Part shown: one piece after another, positions 17,670-26,884 of the stretch | How the letters are laid out: every line of letters starts with the position of its first letter | Numbering within the stretch: the stretch's first letter is position 1 | Source of the DNA: Hydrogenophilus sp. | Lineage (GTDB): Bacteria > Pseudomonadota > Gammaproteobacteria > Burkholderiales > Rhodocyclaceae | Reading direction: 5' to 3' | Length of the DNA stretch: 64,000 nt | Assembly: GCA_026416515.1 (NCBI GenBank) | Contig: JAOAEZ010000001.1 | Span: forward strand, 396,430-460,429 | Notes under the pieces: model-generated | What the model was told of the DNA's origin: nothing | What the model saw: only the letters and a program-made list of their open reading frames with translations | Databases searched by the model: none | Program-made: the position numbers and the translations under genes

Positions 17670-18497
17670 GTGGCGACCTATGCGATCGGCGATGTGCAGG
17701 GGTGCTGGCAGGCATTACGCCGCTTGTTGGAGGTGATCGCTTTTTCGCCCGAGCGCGATCGGTTGTGGCTGGTGGGAGATTTGGTGAACCGCGGACCTCA
17801 GTCGTTGGAGGTGGTTCGATTTTTGGCCGGCTTGCCCGAGCAGTCGGTGGCGGTGGTGCTCGGAAATCACGATCTCTATTGTTTGATGCGGGCATGGGGA
17901 GGAGTGGGGCGAGGTGACGACGATACGCTCGATGCCCTCCTCGCCGCCCCAGACCGCGACCGCTTACTCGCATGGCTGCGTTCACGCCCTCTGTTGGTGT
18001 GGGACGATCGGTTAGGGTACGCGATGGCCCACGCGGGAGTTCCGCCCGTTTGGTCATGGGCGGGGGCGGTGGCCGCCGCCGCTGAGGTAGAGGCGCTGCT
18101 GCGCGGGGATTCTGCTGGATGGTTGGCAAAGTTGAAGGGAGGGGAGGGGAAGTGGCGCGACGATTTAGAGGGTATGGCGCGGGTGCGATATATCGTAAAC
18201 GGTTTTACCCGCATGCGCTTTGTCGATGAGCGAACAGGCGATCTCGAGCTAAAGGAGAAAGGGCCCCCTTATGACGCACCGCGAAAGGTGGTGCCGTGGT
18301 TTCGCTTCCGCCGCCGCATTCCTCTCCCTTATCGGGTGGTTTTCGGCCATTGGTCGCTTTTGGGGTTTTATTGCGATCGTCAGGTGTTGGCGGTCGATAC
18401 GAGCTGCGTCTACGGCGGACGGCTTACCGCCGTGCGGTTGGAGGATGGTAGAGTCTACTCGGTTTCGTGCCCCGTAGCGGTAGCTACAGAGGAGTAG
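17670..18497 (+). CDS. apaH: symmetrical bis(5'-nucleosyl)-tetraphosphatase
   Basis: Calcineurin-like phosphoesterase that splits Ap4A into two ADP and also removes Np4 caps from RNA. Metal-binding motifs are present in order: YAIGDVQGC (D-x-H-type site with Gln), WLVGDLVNRGP, LGNHDLYCL, and later MAHAGVPPVW and FGHWSLLG. The C-terminal DTSCVYGGRLTAVRL is conserved in ApaH. The start is GTG 17670 with GCGAGG upstream. About 100 bases separate it from the pyruvate-kinase-like gene. Its last 43 bases overlap the end of olsA on the opposite strand. Confidence 0.93.
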   Translation: MATYAIGDVQGCWQALRRLLEVIAFSPERDRLWLVGDLVNRGPQSLEVVRFLAGLPEQSVAVVLGNHDLYCLMRAWGGVGRGDDDTLDALLAAPDRDRLLAWLRSRPLLVWDDRLGYAMAHAGVPPVWSWAGAVAAAAEVEALLRGDSAGWLAKLKGGEGKWRDDLEGMARVRYIVNGFTRMRFVDERTGDLELKEKGPPYDAPRKVVPWFRFRRRIPLPYRVVFGHWSLLGFYCDRQVLAVDTSCVYGGRLTAVRLEDGRVYSVSCPVAVATEE

Positions 18498-19378
18498 AGA
18501 GCGCGAGGGGTGGGGGAGGGGAGAGAGAGCATGGTAGCAATCGCTTGTTCGGCTGAGCGGGTAAGGAGCTTGCGGTTTTGACCGGTGAACGGTTCGCCAA
18601 AGGTAACCGCGGCGACCAGCGGAGCAGCACCCAAGATATTGCGCAGCGTTTGCCAGAAGGTCATGGTGCCGACAAAGGCGGCCGCAACGGTGCGTTTCCC
18701 TTCTGCAGTGCGGTATTCAAGGGCGACCGGTTGAACGGGAGCAGATGCCGCTACCGCTCCTTCAAAAAGCGAGGAGTGAAAGGGACGAAGAGAGGTTCCG
18801 TCGGTGGTGGTTCCTTCGGGAAAGATCACAACCGTTTCGCGCGCGGTGAGGGCCGCTTGAACGGCGCGACCGATACGCGCGGTGTCTTGGCGCGAGCGCC
18901 GGGCGAGAAAGAGGGTTCCATGACAAGCGGCTAACCAGCCGAGGAGCGGCCAACGTCGCACTTCAGCTTTGGCAACAAAGCGGGCCGGAAGGATCGCGAG
19001 GAGTACGGGGATGTCGAGCCAGGAGATGTGGTTGGCTACCCAGAGAGCCCCAGGAGAGGGCATTCCGCGGGTCTCGAGCGTGACCCCAAGGGCGGCGAGC
19101 ACGCCCCGCGCCCACCGCTGCTTGAGCGCGTCGCGGGTGGCTTGGGTCACCCAGGGGCTGACGAAGAGGGTGAGGGAGAGCCCTACCAGAAGCCAAAAGA
19201 GCAGTCCTAAGAGACGGAGCGGTGCAACGACCCACGCCCGTAGAGAGGAGGGAGAGAGCGGTTCCAGCAGCACGATCGCGGCACCCAAACAGGGCTCCCA
19301 CCGCGGGAGTTGAACCGAAGGGGAGGGCGCCGGAGAAGCAAGCGCTTCAGGGAGAGAAGGGGGTTCGGCAGTAACCAT
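18455..19378 (-). CDS. olsA: 1-acylglycerol-3-phosphate-type acyltransferase, likely OlsA
   Basis: PlsC-family acyltransferase, 307 residues. A membrane helix (LLGLLFWLLVGLSLTLFVSP) precedes the HX4D site ANHISWLDIPVLLAI. The acyl-acceptor motif is FPEGTTTDGTSLRPFHSSL, followed by a PVALEY strand. On its own it could be a phosphatidic-acid synthase (PlsC). Because it lies 14 bases downstream of an OlsB-type gene, I call it OlsA, which adds the second acyl chain to lyso-ornithine lipid. It ends inside the 3' end of apaH. Confidence 0.78.
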   Translation of the reverse strand: MVTAEPPSLPEALASPAPSPSVQLPRWEPCLGAAIVLLEPLSPSSLRAWVVAPLRLLGLLFWLLVGLSLTLFVSPWVTQATRDALKQRWARGVLAALGVTLETRGMPSPGALWVANHISWLDIPVLLAILPARFVAKAEVRRWPLLGWLAACHGTLFLARRSRQDTARIGRAVQAALTARETVVIFPEGTTTDGTSLRPFHSSLFEGAVAASAPVQPVALEYRTAEGKRTVAAAFVGTMTFWQTLRNILGAAPLVAAVTFGEPFTGQNRKLLTRSAEQAIATMLSLPSPTPRALYSSVATATGHETE

Positions 19379-19392
19379 AACACTGCAGGAGG

Positions 19393-20157
19393 TTAGGCCG
19401 CTTGTCCGAGAAGAGCCGGGCGAACGAAGTGACGACGGTAGCGGGGGCTGAGCCGCTCGGCGTCGAGTAAGACCGGAAAGTCGACGCAGTGAAAGTCAGG
19501 ATCGATCGTGGGATCACCGGCGATCCAGGCGCCGGCGGAAAGATAGGCGAGGATGAGGGGCGGACAGGGGGCCGGCTCTACCCCCGCGAGCGGCATCGGT
19601 TCGATACGCCGCCATGGGGTGACGTGAAATTCGATCGGCGCTTCGTGGCGGCGGCGCAGTTGCCAGTACTGAGCGAGGACCGCGTCGAGCCCACCATGAT
19701 AGGGAAACGAGGCAAGACCGAAAAGATAGCGAATCTGGTGACGGGCGAGGTAGGCTGCTAGCCCGCGAAAGAGAAGCGCGATCACCGCTCCGTTGCGGTG
19801 CTCAGGGGCAATCGAGGCGCGCGAGAGCTCTACGAAGTTGAGTCCTTTGAGACGGGTGAGGTCATATTCGCTTTCCGCATAGCGTTCGCCTACCGCCCGT
19901 GCTCCAGAAGGGGGTAGGAGGCGATAGCAGCCGACGACTTGACCGGTGGCGTTTTCAACGACGACCAGGTGGTGACAGAAAGGGTCAAAGAGGTCGTGGT
20001 CGAGCTCCGGAATACGGTTGTGAAGCCGGGCTTGCCATTCGCCTGCAAAGACGCGATAGCGAAGACGTTGCGCCGCGATGAGCTGTTCTTCGGTGTGGGC
20101 GATGAGCACGCGATAGCGCTCGGAGACGGCGAGGAGATGGTTGTCGTTTTCGGTCAT
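19393..20157 (-). CDS. olsB: L-ornithine N(alpha)-acyltransferase, OlsB type
   Basis: GNAT-fold acyltransferase that puts a 3-hydroxyacyl chain from ACP on ornithine, the first step to ornithine lipids. Family features are AAQRLRYRVFAGEWQARL, DLFDPFCHHLVVVENATGQVVGCYRLL, ESEYDLTRLKGLNFVELSRASI, and the CoA/ACP-binding EHRNGAVIALLFRGLAAYL with YLFGLASFPYHGG. Start ATG 20157 follows GGGGAAAGG. The upstream in-frame start at 20208 adds a hydrophobic leader unlike the family. Operon with olsA. Alternative: a different lipid GNAT of the same superfamily. Confidence 0.8.
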   Translation of the reverse strand: MTENDNHLLAVSERYRVLIAHTEEQLIAAQRLRYRVFAGEWQARLHNRIPELDHDLFDPFCHHLVVVENATGQVVGCYRLLPPSGARAVGERYAESEYDLTRLKGLNFVELSRASIAPEHRNGAVIALLFRGLAAYLARHQIRYLFGLASFPYHGGLDAVLAQYWQLRRRHEAPIEFHVTPWRRIEPMPLAGVEPAPCPPLILAYLSAGAWIAGDPTIDPDFHCVDFPVLLDAERLSPRYRRHFVRPALLGQAA

Positions 20158-20285
20158 GGCCTTTCCCCGGGTGATGATCTGAAAGATGATAGCGAGCGAA
20201 TATGACACAGGGATGACAGGGAAGAGGAGGAAAGAAAAGGACGCTTTGGGGTAGAATGGGAAAACGCGTTTTCGGGAAAAGCAAG

Positions 20286-21242
20286 ATGAAAAGATTGCCC
20301 ATCGCCGTCTGCGGTTCCCTGGCTTACGATACCATTATGGTCTTTCCCGACCGCTTCCGCAATCGTATTTTGCCGGAACAAATTCATATCTTGAACGTCT
20401 CTTTTCATGTACCGGAGATGCGGCGAGAGTTCGGCGGCTGCGCCGGCAACATCGCGTATGGCCTTCACCTGTTGGGAATGATTCCGGTCGTGGTGGCAGC
20501 AGTGGGGGGAGTCGATGCTGGCCCTTACTTAGAGCGCCTGCGTTCGTGGGGGGTGCGCGACGATGGGATTCGCGTGATTCCCGGCTTACTCACCGCTCAG
20601 GCATATATCATCACCGATTTGGACGATAACCAGATCGCCGCATTTCATCCAGGGGCGATGGCACACGCCCAGAGCTGCACGGTAGATTCGAGCTGGGGGG
20701 TGGTGTGGGGAATCGTCGCTCCCGATGATCGTGGGGCAATGGTGGATCGCGCAGAGGAGTTGGCGGAGATCGATGTCCCTTTTCTGTTCGATCCAGGACA
20801 GGGATTGCCACTCCTTTCGCGCGAGGATCTGCTGCGCTGCTTGGAGTTGGCACGGGGGGCAGTGGTGAACGATTATGAGGCAAAGTTGATGGAGGAGCGA
20901 ACGGGGTTGGCATTGATCGCGCTTGCCGAACGGGTCGAGGCATTGATCGTGACCCGGGGCAGCGAGGGGGCGCTGCTCTATACTCGAGAGGGCGTACAGG
21001 TGATCCCAGCCGCGCCGTCCGAGGCGATCGTCGATCCGACAGGGTGCGGGGATGCGTTTCGCGCCGGAGTGTTGGCAGCGGTAGCGGCAGGGGCCGATTG
21101 GGCCGATGCGGTGCGGTTGGGAGCGGTCTTGGGCGCGAAAAAGGTCGCGTACCCCGGGGCTCAGAACTACCGTATCTCTTGGAGAGAGGCAGTGACGCAA
21201 ATGCGCCAGGTTTATGGGGTGGCGGCACAGTGGGCCGATTGA
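20286..21242 (+). CDS. PfkB-family carbohydrate/nucleoside kinase
   Basis: 318-residue ribokinase-fold kinase. The first motif is FGGCAGNIAYGLHLLGMIPV and the signature DPTGCGDAFRAGVLAAV carries the catalytic Asp and the anion hole. The N terminus ICGSLAYDTI-like (AVCGSLAYDTIMVFPDRF) and the lid strand FHVPEMRREF resemble adenosine-kinase-like members found in many betaproteobacteria. The sugar or nucleoside acceptor cannot be read from sequence. The start chosen is ATG 20286 (MKRLPIAVCG). An upstream ATG at 20256 adds ten basic residues. Confidence 0.85.
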   Translation: MKRLPIAVCGSLAYDTIMVFPDRFRNRILPEQIHILNVSFHVPEMRREFGGCAGNIAYGLHLLGMIPVVVAAVGGVDAGPYLERLRSWGVRDDGIRVIPGLLTAQAYIITDLDDNQIAAFHPGAMAHAQSCTVDSSWGVVWGIVAPDDRGAMVDRAEELAEIDVPFLFDPGQGLPLLSREDLLRCLELARGAVVNDYEAKLMEERTGLALIALAERVEALIVTRGSEGALLYTREGVQVIPAAPSEAIVDPTGCGDAFRAGVLAAVAAGADWADAVRLGAVLGAKKVAYPGAQNYRISWREAVTQMRQVYGVAAQWAD

Positions 21243-21276
21243 TCAGGAAAAACAGTCGATCGAAGGGAGGATAGCG

Positions 21277-21744
21277 ATGAGAGGAAATCGTTGGAAAACG
21301 GTGGGCGGAGTAGCCGTGGCGGCAATAGTGTTGAGCGGCTGTGTACCGGGCTTGGGGGCGGGAAGTTACAGCCGCCCAGAGGCCCGACGAGTGATGGATG
21401 TGCAGTACGGGGTAATAGAGGGGGTACGCCCAGTGCGGTTGGAGGGAACCCAGTCAGGGGCAGGAGCGATCACGGGGGCCGTGCTGGGAGGGGTGGCGGG
21501 GAACACAGTGGGGGGAGGACGAGGACGGGTGGCGACGACGACGTTGGGAGCAGCAGCTGGGGCAGTCGCAGGACAAGCGGTGGAGGGATTGATAACGGCG
21601 AAACCGGGTGTGGAGGTGACGGTACGGTTGGATAACGGGCGCGTCGTTGCGGTGACCCAGGAGGATGAAGGGGAGGGGTTTCGGGTAGGAGAGCGGGTGC
21701 GTTTAACTCAAGATCGTTACGGAAACGCCCGCGTGAGCCGTTGA
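21277..21744 (+). CDS. glycine-zipper outer-membrane lipoprotein (SlyB/Pal-related type)
   Basis: 155 residues with a lipoprotein signal ending in the lipobox VLSGC (Cys about residue 23). The centre is a glycine-zipper hairpin (GAGAITGAVLGGVAGNTVGGG, then TTLGAAAGAVAGQAVEG), as in SlyB/Rickettsia 17-kDa antigen proteins. It ends in a small beta domain (VEVTVRLDNGRVVAVTQ; GERVRLTQDRYGNARV). Such proteins sit in the outer membrane and respond to envelope stress. ATG 21277 has GGGAGG at 21265-21270. Same strand and 34 bases after the PfkB kinase. Confidence 0.88.
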   Translation: MRGNRWKTVGGVAVAAIVLSGCVPGLGAGSYSRPEARRVMDVQYGVIEGVRPVRLEGTQSGAGAITGAVLGGVAGNTVGGGRGRVATTTLGAAAGAVAGQAVEGLITAKPGVEVTVRLDNGRVVAVTQEDEGEGFRVGERVRLTQDRYGNARVSR

Positions 21745-21851
21745 GCGGAGGAAGGCCCCCGCCGCCGTCGAGAGAGGGGGGCAAGTGGCGGGTGGCCGAC
21801 GCAGTAACGCAGTAAAATAGCAACTTCAGAGCATTTAGAGCTGAGAGGAAG

Positions 21852-24437
21852 ATGGAGCTATTTGCGCGGGAGGTGGGGGTTGTAAGCCTCGAGGAGGAGA
21901 TGCGCCGCAGCTACCTCGATTACGCGATGAGCGTGATCGTGGGGCGGGCGCTACCCGATGCGCGCGATGGGTTAAAGCCGGTGCATCGGCGGGTTTTGTA
22001 CGCGATGCACGAGTTGGGCAACGATTGGAATAAGCCGTATAAGAAGTCGGCACGGGTGGTGGGGGATGTGATCGGAAAATACCATCCCCACGGCGACGCA
22101 GCGGTCTACGAGGCGATCGTGCGGATGGCGCAGGATTTTTCGTTGCGCTACCCGCTGATCGATGGTCAGGGAAATTTCGGGTCGATCGATGGCGATGCAC
22201 CGGCGGCGATGCGCTATACCGAGGTGCGAATGGCGCGCATCGGCCATGAGCTTTTGGCCGATATCGAGAAGGAGACAGTCGATTTCGGCCCTAACTACGA
22301 TAATACCGAGCGAGAGCCGCTCGTGTTGCCGACGCGCATCCCTAACTTACTGATTAACGGCGCGAGCGGGATCGCCGTGGGGATGGCAACCAACATTCCC
22401 CCCCATAACCTGAGAGAGGTGATCGATGGGTCTCTGTTGTTGCTGGAGGATCCCGAGATCTCAATCGAGGCGCTGATGGAGGTGATCCCCGCCCCCGATT
22501 TTCCGACCGGGGGATTAATCGTCGGGGTCGAGGGGGCGCGCGAGGGATACCGAACAGGACGAGGACGGGTGGTGATGCGCGCCCGTACCCATGTGGAGAT
22601 GATCGGCCGAGGGGGAAACGAACGGCCCGCAATCGTCGTCGATGAGCTGCCTTATCAGGTCAATAAGCGTCTACTGATCGAGCGGATCGCTGAGTTGGTG
22701 AGCGAGAGACGATTGGAGGCAGTGACCGATATCCGCGATGAGTCCGATAAGAGCGGGTTGCGGGTGGTGATCGAGCTGCGGCGCGGAGAGCGTCCAGAGG
22801 TGGTGCTGAACCAGCTTTTTAAATTGACCCAACTCCAGGAGAGCTTTGGGATCAATTTGGTGGCGTTGGTGGAGGGACGCCCACAGACCTTGACGCTAAA
22901 AGAGTTGCTGCAGGCCTTTCTCGACCACCGCCGGGTGGTGGTGGTGCGCCGAACGGCGTTCGAGTTGAGAAAGGCGCGCGAGCGAGGCCATCTCCTCGAG
23001 GGATTGGCGGTGGCTTTGGCCAATATGGACGCGATGATCGCGGTGATCCAGTCGTCGCCAACGCCAGCTGCGGCGAAGGAGCGATTGATGGGGCGCGTGT
23101 GGCCGGCGCCGTTGGTGGCGGAGATGTTGGCGCGGGCGGGGGAGCGCGAGCGACTGCGGCCAGAGGGATTGCCAGCCGGTTTGGGGTTGACCGCCGAAGG
23201 ATACCGGTTGAGCGAGGGGCAGGCAGAGGCGATTTTGGCGATGCGGTTGCAGCGGCTGACCGCTTTAGAGCGCGAGAAGATCGTTGCCGAGTATCAAGAG
23301 GTAGTAGCTCAGATTACCGATCTGCTGGATGTGTTGGCACGGCCCGAACGGGTGACCGCGATCATCGCCGAGGAGTTGCGCACCGTGAAGGAGCAGTACG
23401 GCGATCCACGCCGAACCGAGATCGTCGAGGAGGTAGAGGAGATCCGCCTCGAAGATCTGATCGCTCCCCACGACGTGGTGGTGACATTGACCCATTCGGG
23501 TTATGTAAAACGACAGCCGCTCGATGATTACCGAGCCCAGCGCCGGGGAGGACGAGGAAAAGTGGCGGCGGCAACCCGAGAGGATGATTTCGCTGAGCAG
23601 CTGTTCGTGGCCAATTCGCACGATTGGTTGCTCTGTTTTTCAAATCGAGGACGAGTCTACTGGCTGCGGGTGTTCGAGCTACCAGAGGGGAACCGAACAG
23701 GTCGCGGTAAACCGATCGTCAACCTGCTGCCGATGCAGGGAGGAGAGCGGATCGAGGCGGTATTGGCAGTGCGCGATTTTGCCGACGATGCTTACCTGGT
23801 GTTTGCGACCGCCCAAGGGATAGTGAAAAAAACCTCACTCGCCGCTTTTGCTAATCCGCGTAAGAGCGGAATCGTGGCGTTGGCCCTCGAGGATGGAGAT
23901 CGCTTGGTGGGGGTGGTGCGGACCGATGGCTGCGCCGATATTATGCTCTTTTCCGATGCAGGAAAGGCAGTCCGCTTTGCGGAGTCAGAGGTGCGGCCGA
24001 TGGGACGCGAGGCGCGCGGGGTACGCGGAATGGCGTTGGAGGAGGGACAGCGGGTGGTGGCAATGGTGAGCGTGGCAGATGGTGAGGAGAAGGGGTCGCT
24101 TTTGTTGGCTACCGAGCGGGGGTTCGGAAAACGAACAGCGGTGAGCGAGTTTGCACGCCACGGACGAGGAACGAAGGGGATCATCGCGATTCAGAAAACG
24201 GCGCGCAACGGGGCTTTGGTGGGGGCATGCTTGGTGACTCCAGAGGATGAGGTGATGCTGCTTTCTCAGAACGGGGTCTTGATCCGCACCCGCGTGGCCG
24301 ACGTTCGGGAGATGGGGAGAGCTGCCCAGGGGGTGACGTTGATGGCCTTGGAGGCACAGGATACATTGGCCGCAGTGGTGAAGGTGGTGGAGGGACCAAA
24401 CGGCGAGGCGGGGATAGAGAACGAAATAGGAGAATAA
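21852..24437 (+). CDS. gyrA: DNA gyrase subunit A
   Basis: Breakage-reunion subunit that introduces negative supercoils with GyrB. 861 residues. The winged-helix/tower region begins [23 protein letters not shown]. The catalytic tyrosine is Tyr122 in [10 protein letters not shown]. The wrapping-specific GyrA box QRRGGRG lies in the C-terminal beta-pinwheel, which confirms GyrA rather than ParC. The quinolone-binding segment [10 protein letters not shown] carries Ala at the E. coli Ser83 position and Glu at Asp87. A TAAAAT (21813-21818) upstream may be its -10. Start of a long + strand gene block. Confidence 0.97.
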   Translation: MELFAREVGVVSLEEEMRRSYLDYAMSVIVGRALPDARDGLKPVHRRVLYAMHELGNDWNKPYKKSARVVGDVIGKYHPHGDAAVYEAIVRMAQDFSLRYPLIDGQGNFGSIDGDAPAAMRYTEVRMARIGHELLADIEKETVDFGPNYDNTEREPLVLPTRIPNLLINGASGIAVGMATNIPPHNLREVIDGSLLLLEDPEISIEALMEVIPAPDFPTGGLIVGVEGAREGYRTGRGRVVMRARTHVEMIGRGGNERPAIVVDELPYQVNKRLLIERIAELVSERRLEAVTDIRDESDKSGLRVVIELRRGERPEVVLNQLFKLTQLQESFGINLVALVEGRPQTLTLKELLQAFLDHRRVVVVRRTAFELRKARERGHLLEGLAVALANMDAMIAVIQSSPTPAAAKERLMGRVWPAPLVAEMLARAGERERLRPEGLPAGLGLTAEGYRLSEGQAEAILAMRLQRLTALEREKIVAEYQEVVAQITDLLDVLARPERVTAIIAEELRTVKEQYGDPRRTEIVEEVEEIRLEDLIAPHDVVVTLTHSGYVKRQPLDDYRAQRRGGRGKVAAATREDDFAEQLFVANSHDWLLCFSNRGRVYWLRVFELPEGNRTGRGKPIVNLLPMQGGERIEAVLAVRDFADDAYLVFATAQGIVKKTSLAAFANPRKSGIVALALEDGDRLVGVVRTDGCADIMLFSDAGKAVRFAESEVRPMGREARGVRGMALEEGQRVVAMVSVADGEEKGSLLLATERGFGKRTAVSEFARHGRGTKGIIAIQKTARNGALVGACLVTPEDEVMLLSQNGVLIRTRVADVREMGRAAQGVTLMALEAQDTLAAVVKVVEGPNGEAGIENEIGE

Positions 24438-24481
24438 GAAAAAGAGGAAAGGAAGAGAAAAACGCAAGAGGGAGAGAGGGC

Positions 24482-25582
24482 GTGCGAGTCTTTAATTTTA
24501 GCGCGGGACCAGCGACGTTGCCAGAGGCGGTTTTGAGACAGGTGAGGGAGGAGTGGCTCGATTGGCGAGGGATCGGGTCGAGCATTATCGAGGTGAGCCA
24601 CCGCGGCCGCGATTTTATGGCAGTGCGCGACGAGGCAGAGGCGCGGTTGCGGCGGTTGTTGGCGATTCCCGAGGAGTACGCGGTGCTCTTTTTGCAGGGG
24701 GGGGCCACTTTGCAGTTCGCCGCAGTGGTGATGAATTTGCTGAGGGGACGATCGGCCGATTATGTGGTGACGGGGGCGTGGTCGCAGAAAGCGTACCGCG
24801 AGGCAATGCGGGTGGCTCCCTTCGTGGGCGGACGAGTGCGGTTGGCCGCTTCTACCGAGGAGAGCGGCTTTACCCGCCTGCCCTTGCCGACGGAGCTGAA
24901 CCTCGATCCGCAGGCAGCTTATGTTCATGTGTGTACGAATGAAACCATCCACGGAGTGGAGTGGTTAAGCCTCGAGCCGCTTTACGAGAGCGGGGTGCCA
25001 ATCGTGGCCGATATGAGCTCCCATTTGTTGTCACGACCGATCGAGGTGCACCGTTTCGGATTGATCTACGCGGGAGCTCAAAAGAATATAGGACCAGCAG
25101 GATTAACCGTCGTGATCGTACGCCGCGACCTGCTCTCCGATCCTTGGCCAGGAACGCCGGCGGTAATGCAGTACGGCCTTCAGGAGGCTAACCAGTCGAT
25201 GTTGAATACCCCTTCCACCTTTGCGATCTATGTGGCGGGGTTGGTTTTCGCGTGGTTGGAGGAGTTGGGGGGGGTTTCAGCGATCGAGCAGGTAAATATC
25301 CGGAAAGCACATAAATTGTACGCGGCGTTGGATCGGTTGCCTTTGTTCGAAAATCGAGTCGATCGAGAGGCGCGTAGCCGAATGAACGTTCCTTTCCGCT
25401 TGCGCGACGAGCGACTCAACGAACGCTTCTTAGCCGAGAGCGAGGAGGCGGGATTGAAGTATTTGAAAGGTCATAAAATGGTGGGGGGAATGCGGGCGTC
25501 GCTCTATAATGCGTTGCCAGAGGAGGCGGTCGACGCGTTGGTGGCCTTTTTGCACGATTTCGCCGGCCGCTACGGGGGATAA
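24482..25582 (+). CDS. serC: phosphoserine aminotransferase
   Basis: PLP enzyme of serine synthesis, also used in pyridoxal phosphate synthesis. It opens with the family hallmark VFNFSAGPATLPEAVL, then GSSIIEVSHRGRDF, LFLQGGATLQFAAV and VVTGAWSQKA. The PLP lysine is in YAGAQKNIGPAGLTVVIV, followed by NTPSTFAIYVAGLVFAWL. 366 residues, full length. The start is GTG 24482 behind GGGAGAGAGG. First gene of the serC-pheA-hisC-tyrA-aroA run. Confidence 0.97.
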   Translation: MRVFNFSAGPATLPEAVLRQVREEWLDWRGIGSSIIEVSHRGRDFMAVRDEAEARLRRLLAIPEEYAVLFLQGGATLQFAAVVMNLLRGRSADYVVTGAWSQKAYREAMRVAPFVGGRVRLAASTEESGFTRLPLPTELNLDPQAAYVHVCTNETIHGVEWLSLEPLYESGVPIVADMSSHLLSRPIEVHRFGLIYAGAQKNIGPAGLTVVIVRRDLLSDPWPGTPAVMQYGLQEANQSMLNTPSTFAIYVAGLVFAWLEELGGVSAIEQVNIRKAHKLYAALDRLPLFENRVDREARSRMNVPFRLRDERLNERFLAESEEAGLKYLKGHKMVGGMRASLYNALPEEAVDALVAFLHDFAGRYGG

Positions 25583-25623
25583 GGAGAAGATAGGAGGGGC
25601 ACAATAGAAGAGGAGGGGAGAGC

Positions 25624-26847
25624 GTGCGAGAGAGGGATGGGATAGAACCCTCCGAGGAGGGGGAGAAGGGAAGGGGGAAGGCTAAAAGGGAGGCGCCGAG
25701 GTTCGAGGGAGCGCAGCAAGAGGAGAGGAGAGGGGAGGGCGAGGAGTACTCCGCCCAGGGAGGGCGCGCGTTCGGTACAGATGAGGAGAGACTGCTGGCG
25801 ATTCGGCGACGTATCGACGCCATCGATGAGGAGATTTTGCGGTTGCTGGCAGAACGCGGAAGATGCGCCCGCCAGATCGGGGAGTTAAAGGGGAAAGGGG
25901 TGATCTACCGCCCGGAGCGCGAGGCAGAGGTGCTGCGCCGATTGATCGCTGCAAATAAGGGGCCGTTGCCCGACGATGCAGTGCGGGTAATCTTTCGTGA
26001 GGTGATGTCGGCGTGTTTGGCATTGGAGCAGCCACTTCAGGTTGGATTTCTCGGACCGTGGGGGACCTTTTCGGAGATGGCGGCTCGGAAACATTTCGGA
26101 TCGGCGCCGCAGTTCCGACCGATGACGACGATCGACGAGGTGTTTCGCGAGGTGGAGGCAGGAAACCTCCATTACGGCGTGGTGCCGATCGAGAACTCGG
26201 CAGAGGGAGCGGTGGGAGTGACTCACGATCTGCTGGTGCTTCACCCCTTGCAGGTGTGCGGGGAGGTGATGGTGCGGGTCCATCAACATCTGATGAGTCA
26301 GGCGCCGTCGTTGGCTGCCGTAAAACGGGTCTATTCCCATGCGCAGAGTTTGGCTCAGTGCCATGAGTGGCTCAATCTACACTTGCCCCACGTAGCGCGG
26401 GTGCCGGTGGCAAGCAATGCCGAAGCGGCACGCTTGGCAAGCCAGGATGAAGATGGGGCGGCGATCGCCGGTGCCGCCGCCGCCGAACGGTACGGTTTGC
26501 CGATCTTGTCCCATAACATCGAGGATGATCCCAATAATACTACCCGCTTCTTGGTGATTAGCCGCCACGATTCCGGTCCTTCCGGCCGCGATAAGACGTC
26601 GTTGGTCTGTTCGACACCCAATCGCCCGGGGGCGATGCACCGATTGCTGGAGCCACTGGCTCGGTACGGCGTCTCAATGACAAAGTTGCAGTCGCGACCG
26701 GCAAAGGGTGGGCTGTGGGAGTATCTCTTTTTTATCGATGTCGAGGGACACCGCACCGATCCACCGGTGGCCGCAGCGTTGACTGAGTTGGCGGAACGAG
26801 CAGCATTCGTGAAGTTGCTGGGTTCTTACCCGATGGCGGTGGGATGA
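25624..26847 (+). CDS. pheA: bifunctional chorismate mutase / prephenate dehydratase
   Basis: Converts chorismate to prephenate and on to phenylpyruvate for phenylalanine. The chorismate mutase helix starts near residue 56 (LLAIRRRIDAIDEEILRLLAERG). The dehydratase domain has FLGPWGTFSEMAARKHFG, VPIENSAEGAVGVT and the catalytic NNTTRFLVISR. The C-terminal ACT domain has LVCSTPNRPGAMHRLLEPLA and GGLWEYLFFIDVEGH for feedback by phenylalanine. The first 50 residues are a Glu/Arg/Gly-rich leader absent from typical PheA. GTG 25624 is the only clear in-frame start. Confidence 0.95.
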   Translation: MRERDGIEPSEEGEKGRGKAKREAPRFEGAQQEERRGEGEEYSAQGGRAFGTDEERLLAIRRRIDAIDEEILRLLAERGRCARQIGELKGKGVIYRPEREAEVLRRLIAANKGPLPDDAVRVIFREVMSACLALEQPLQVGFLGPWGTFSEMAARKHFGSAPQFRPMTTIDEVFREVEAGNLHYGVVPIENSAEGAVGVTHDLLVLHPLQVCGEVMVRVHQHLMSQAPSLAAVKRVYSHAQSLAQCHEWLNLHLPHVARVPVASNAEAARLASQDEDGAAIAGAAAAERYGLPILSHNIEDDPNNTTRFLVISRHDSGPSGRDKTSLVCSTPNRPGAMHRLLEPLARYGVSMTKLQSRPAKGGLWEYLFFIDVEGHRTDPPVAAALTELAERAAFVKLLGSYPMAVG

Positions 26848-26884
26848 AGAGCGAATAGGAAGGAGAAAGGGGAGGCGCGAGAAG

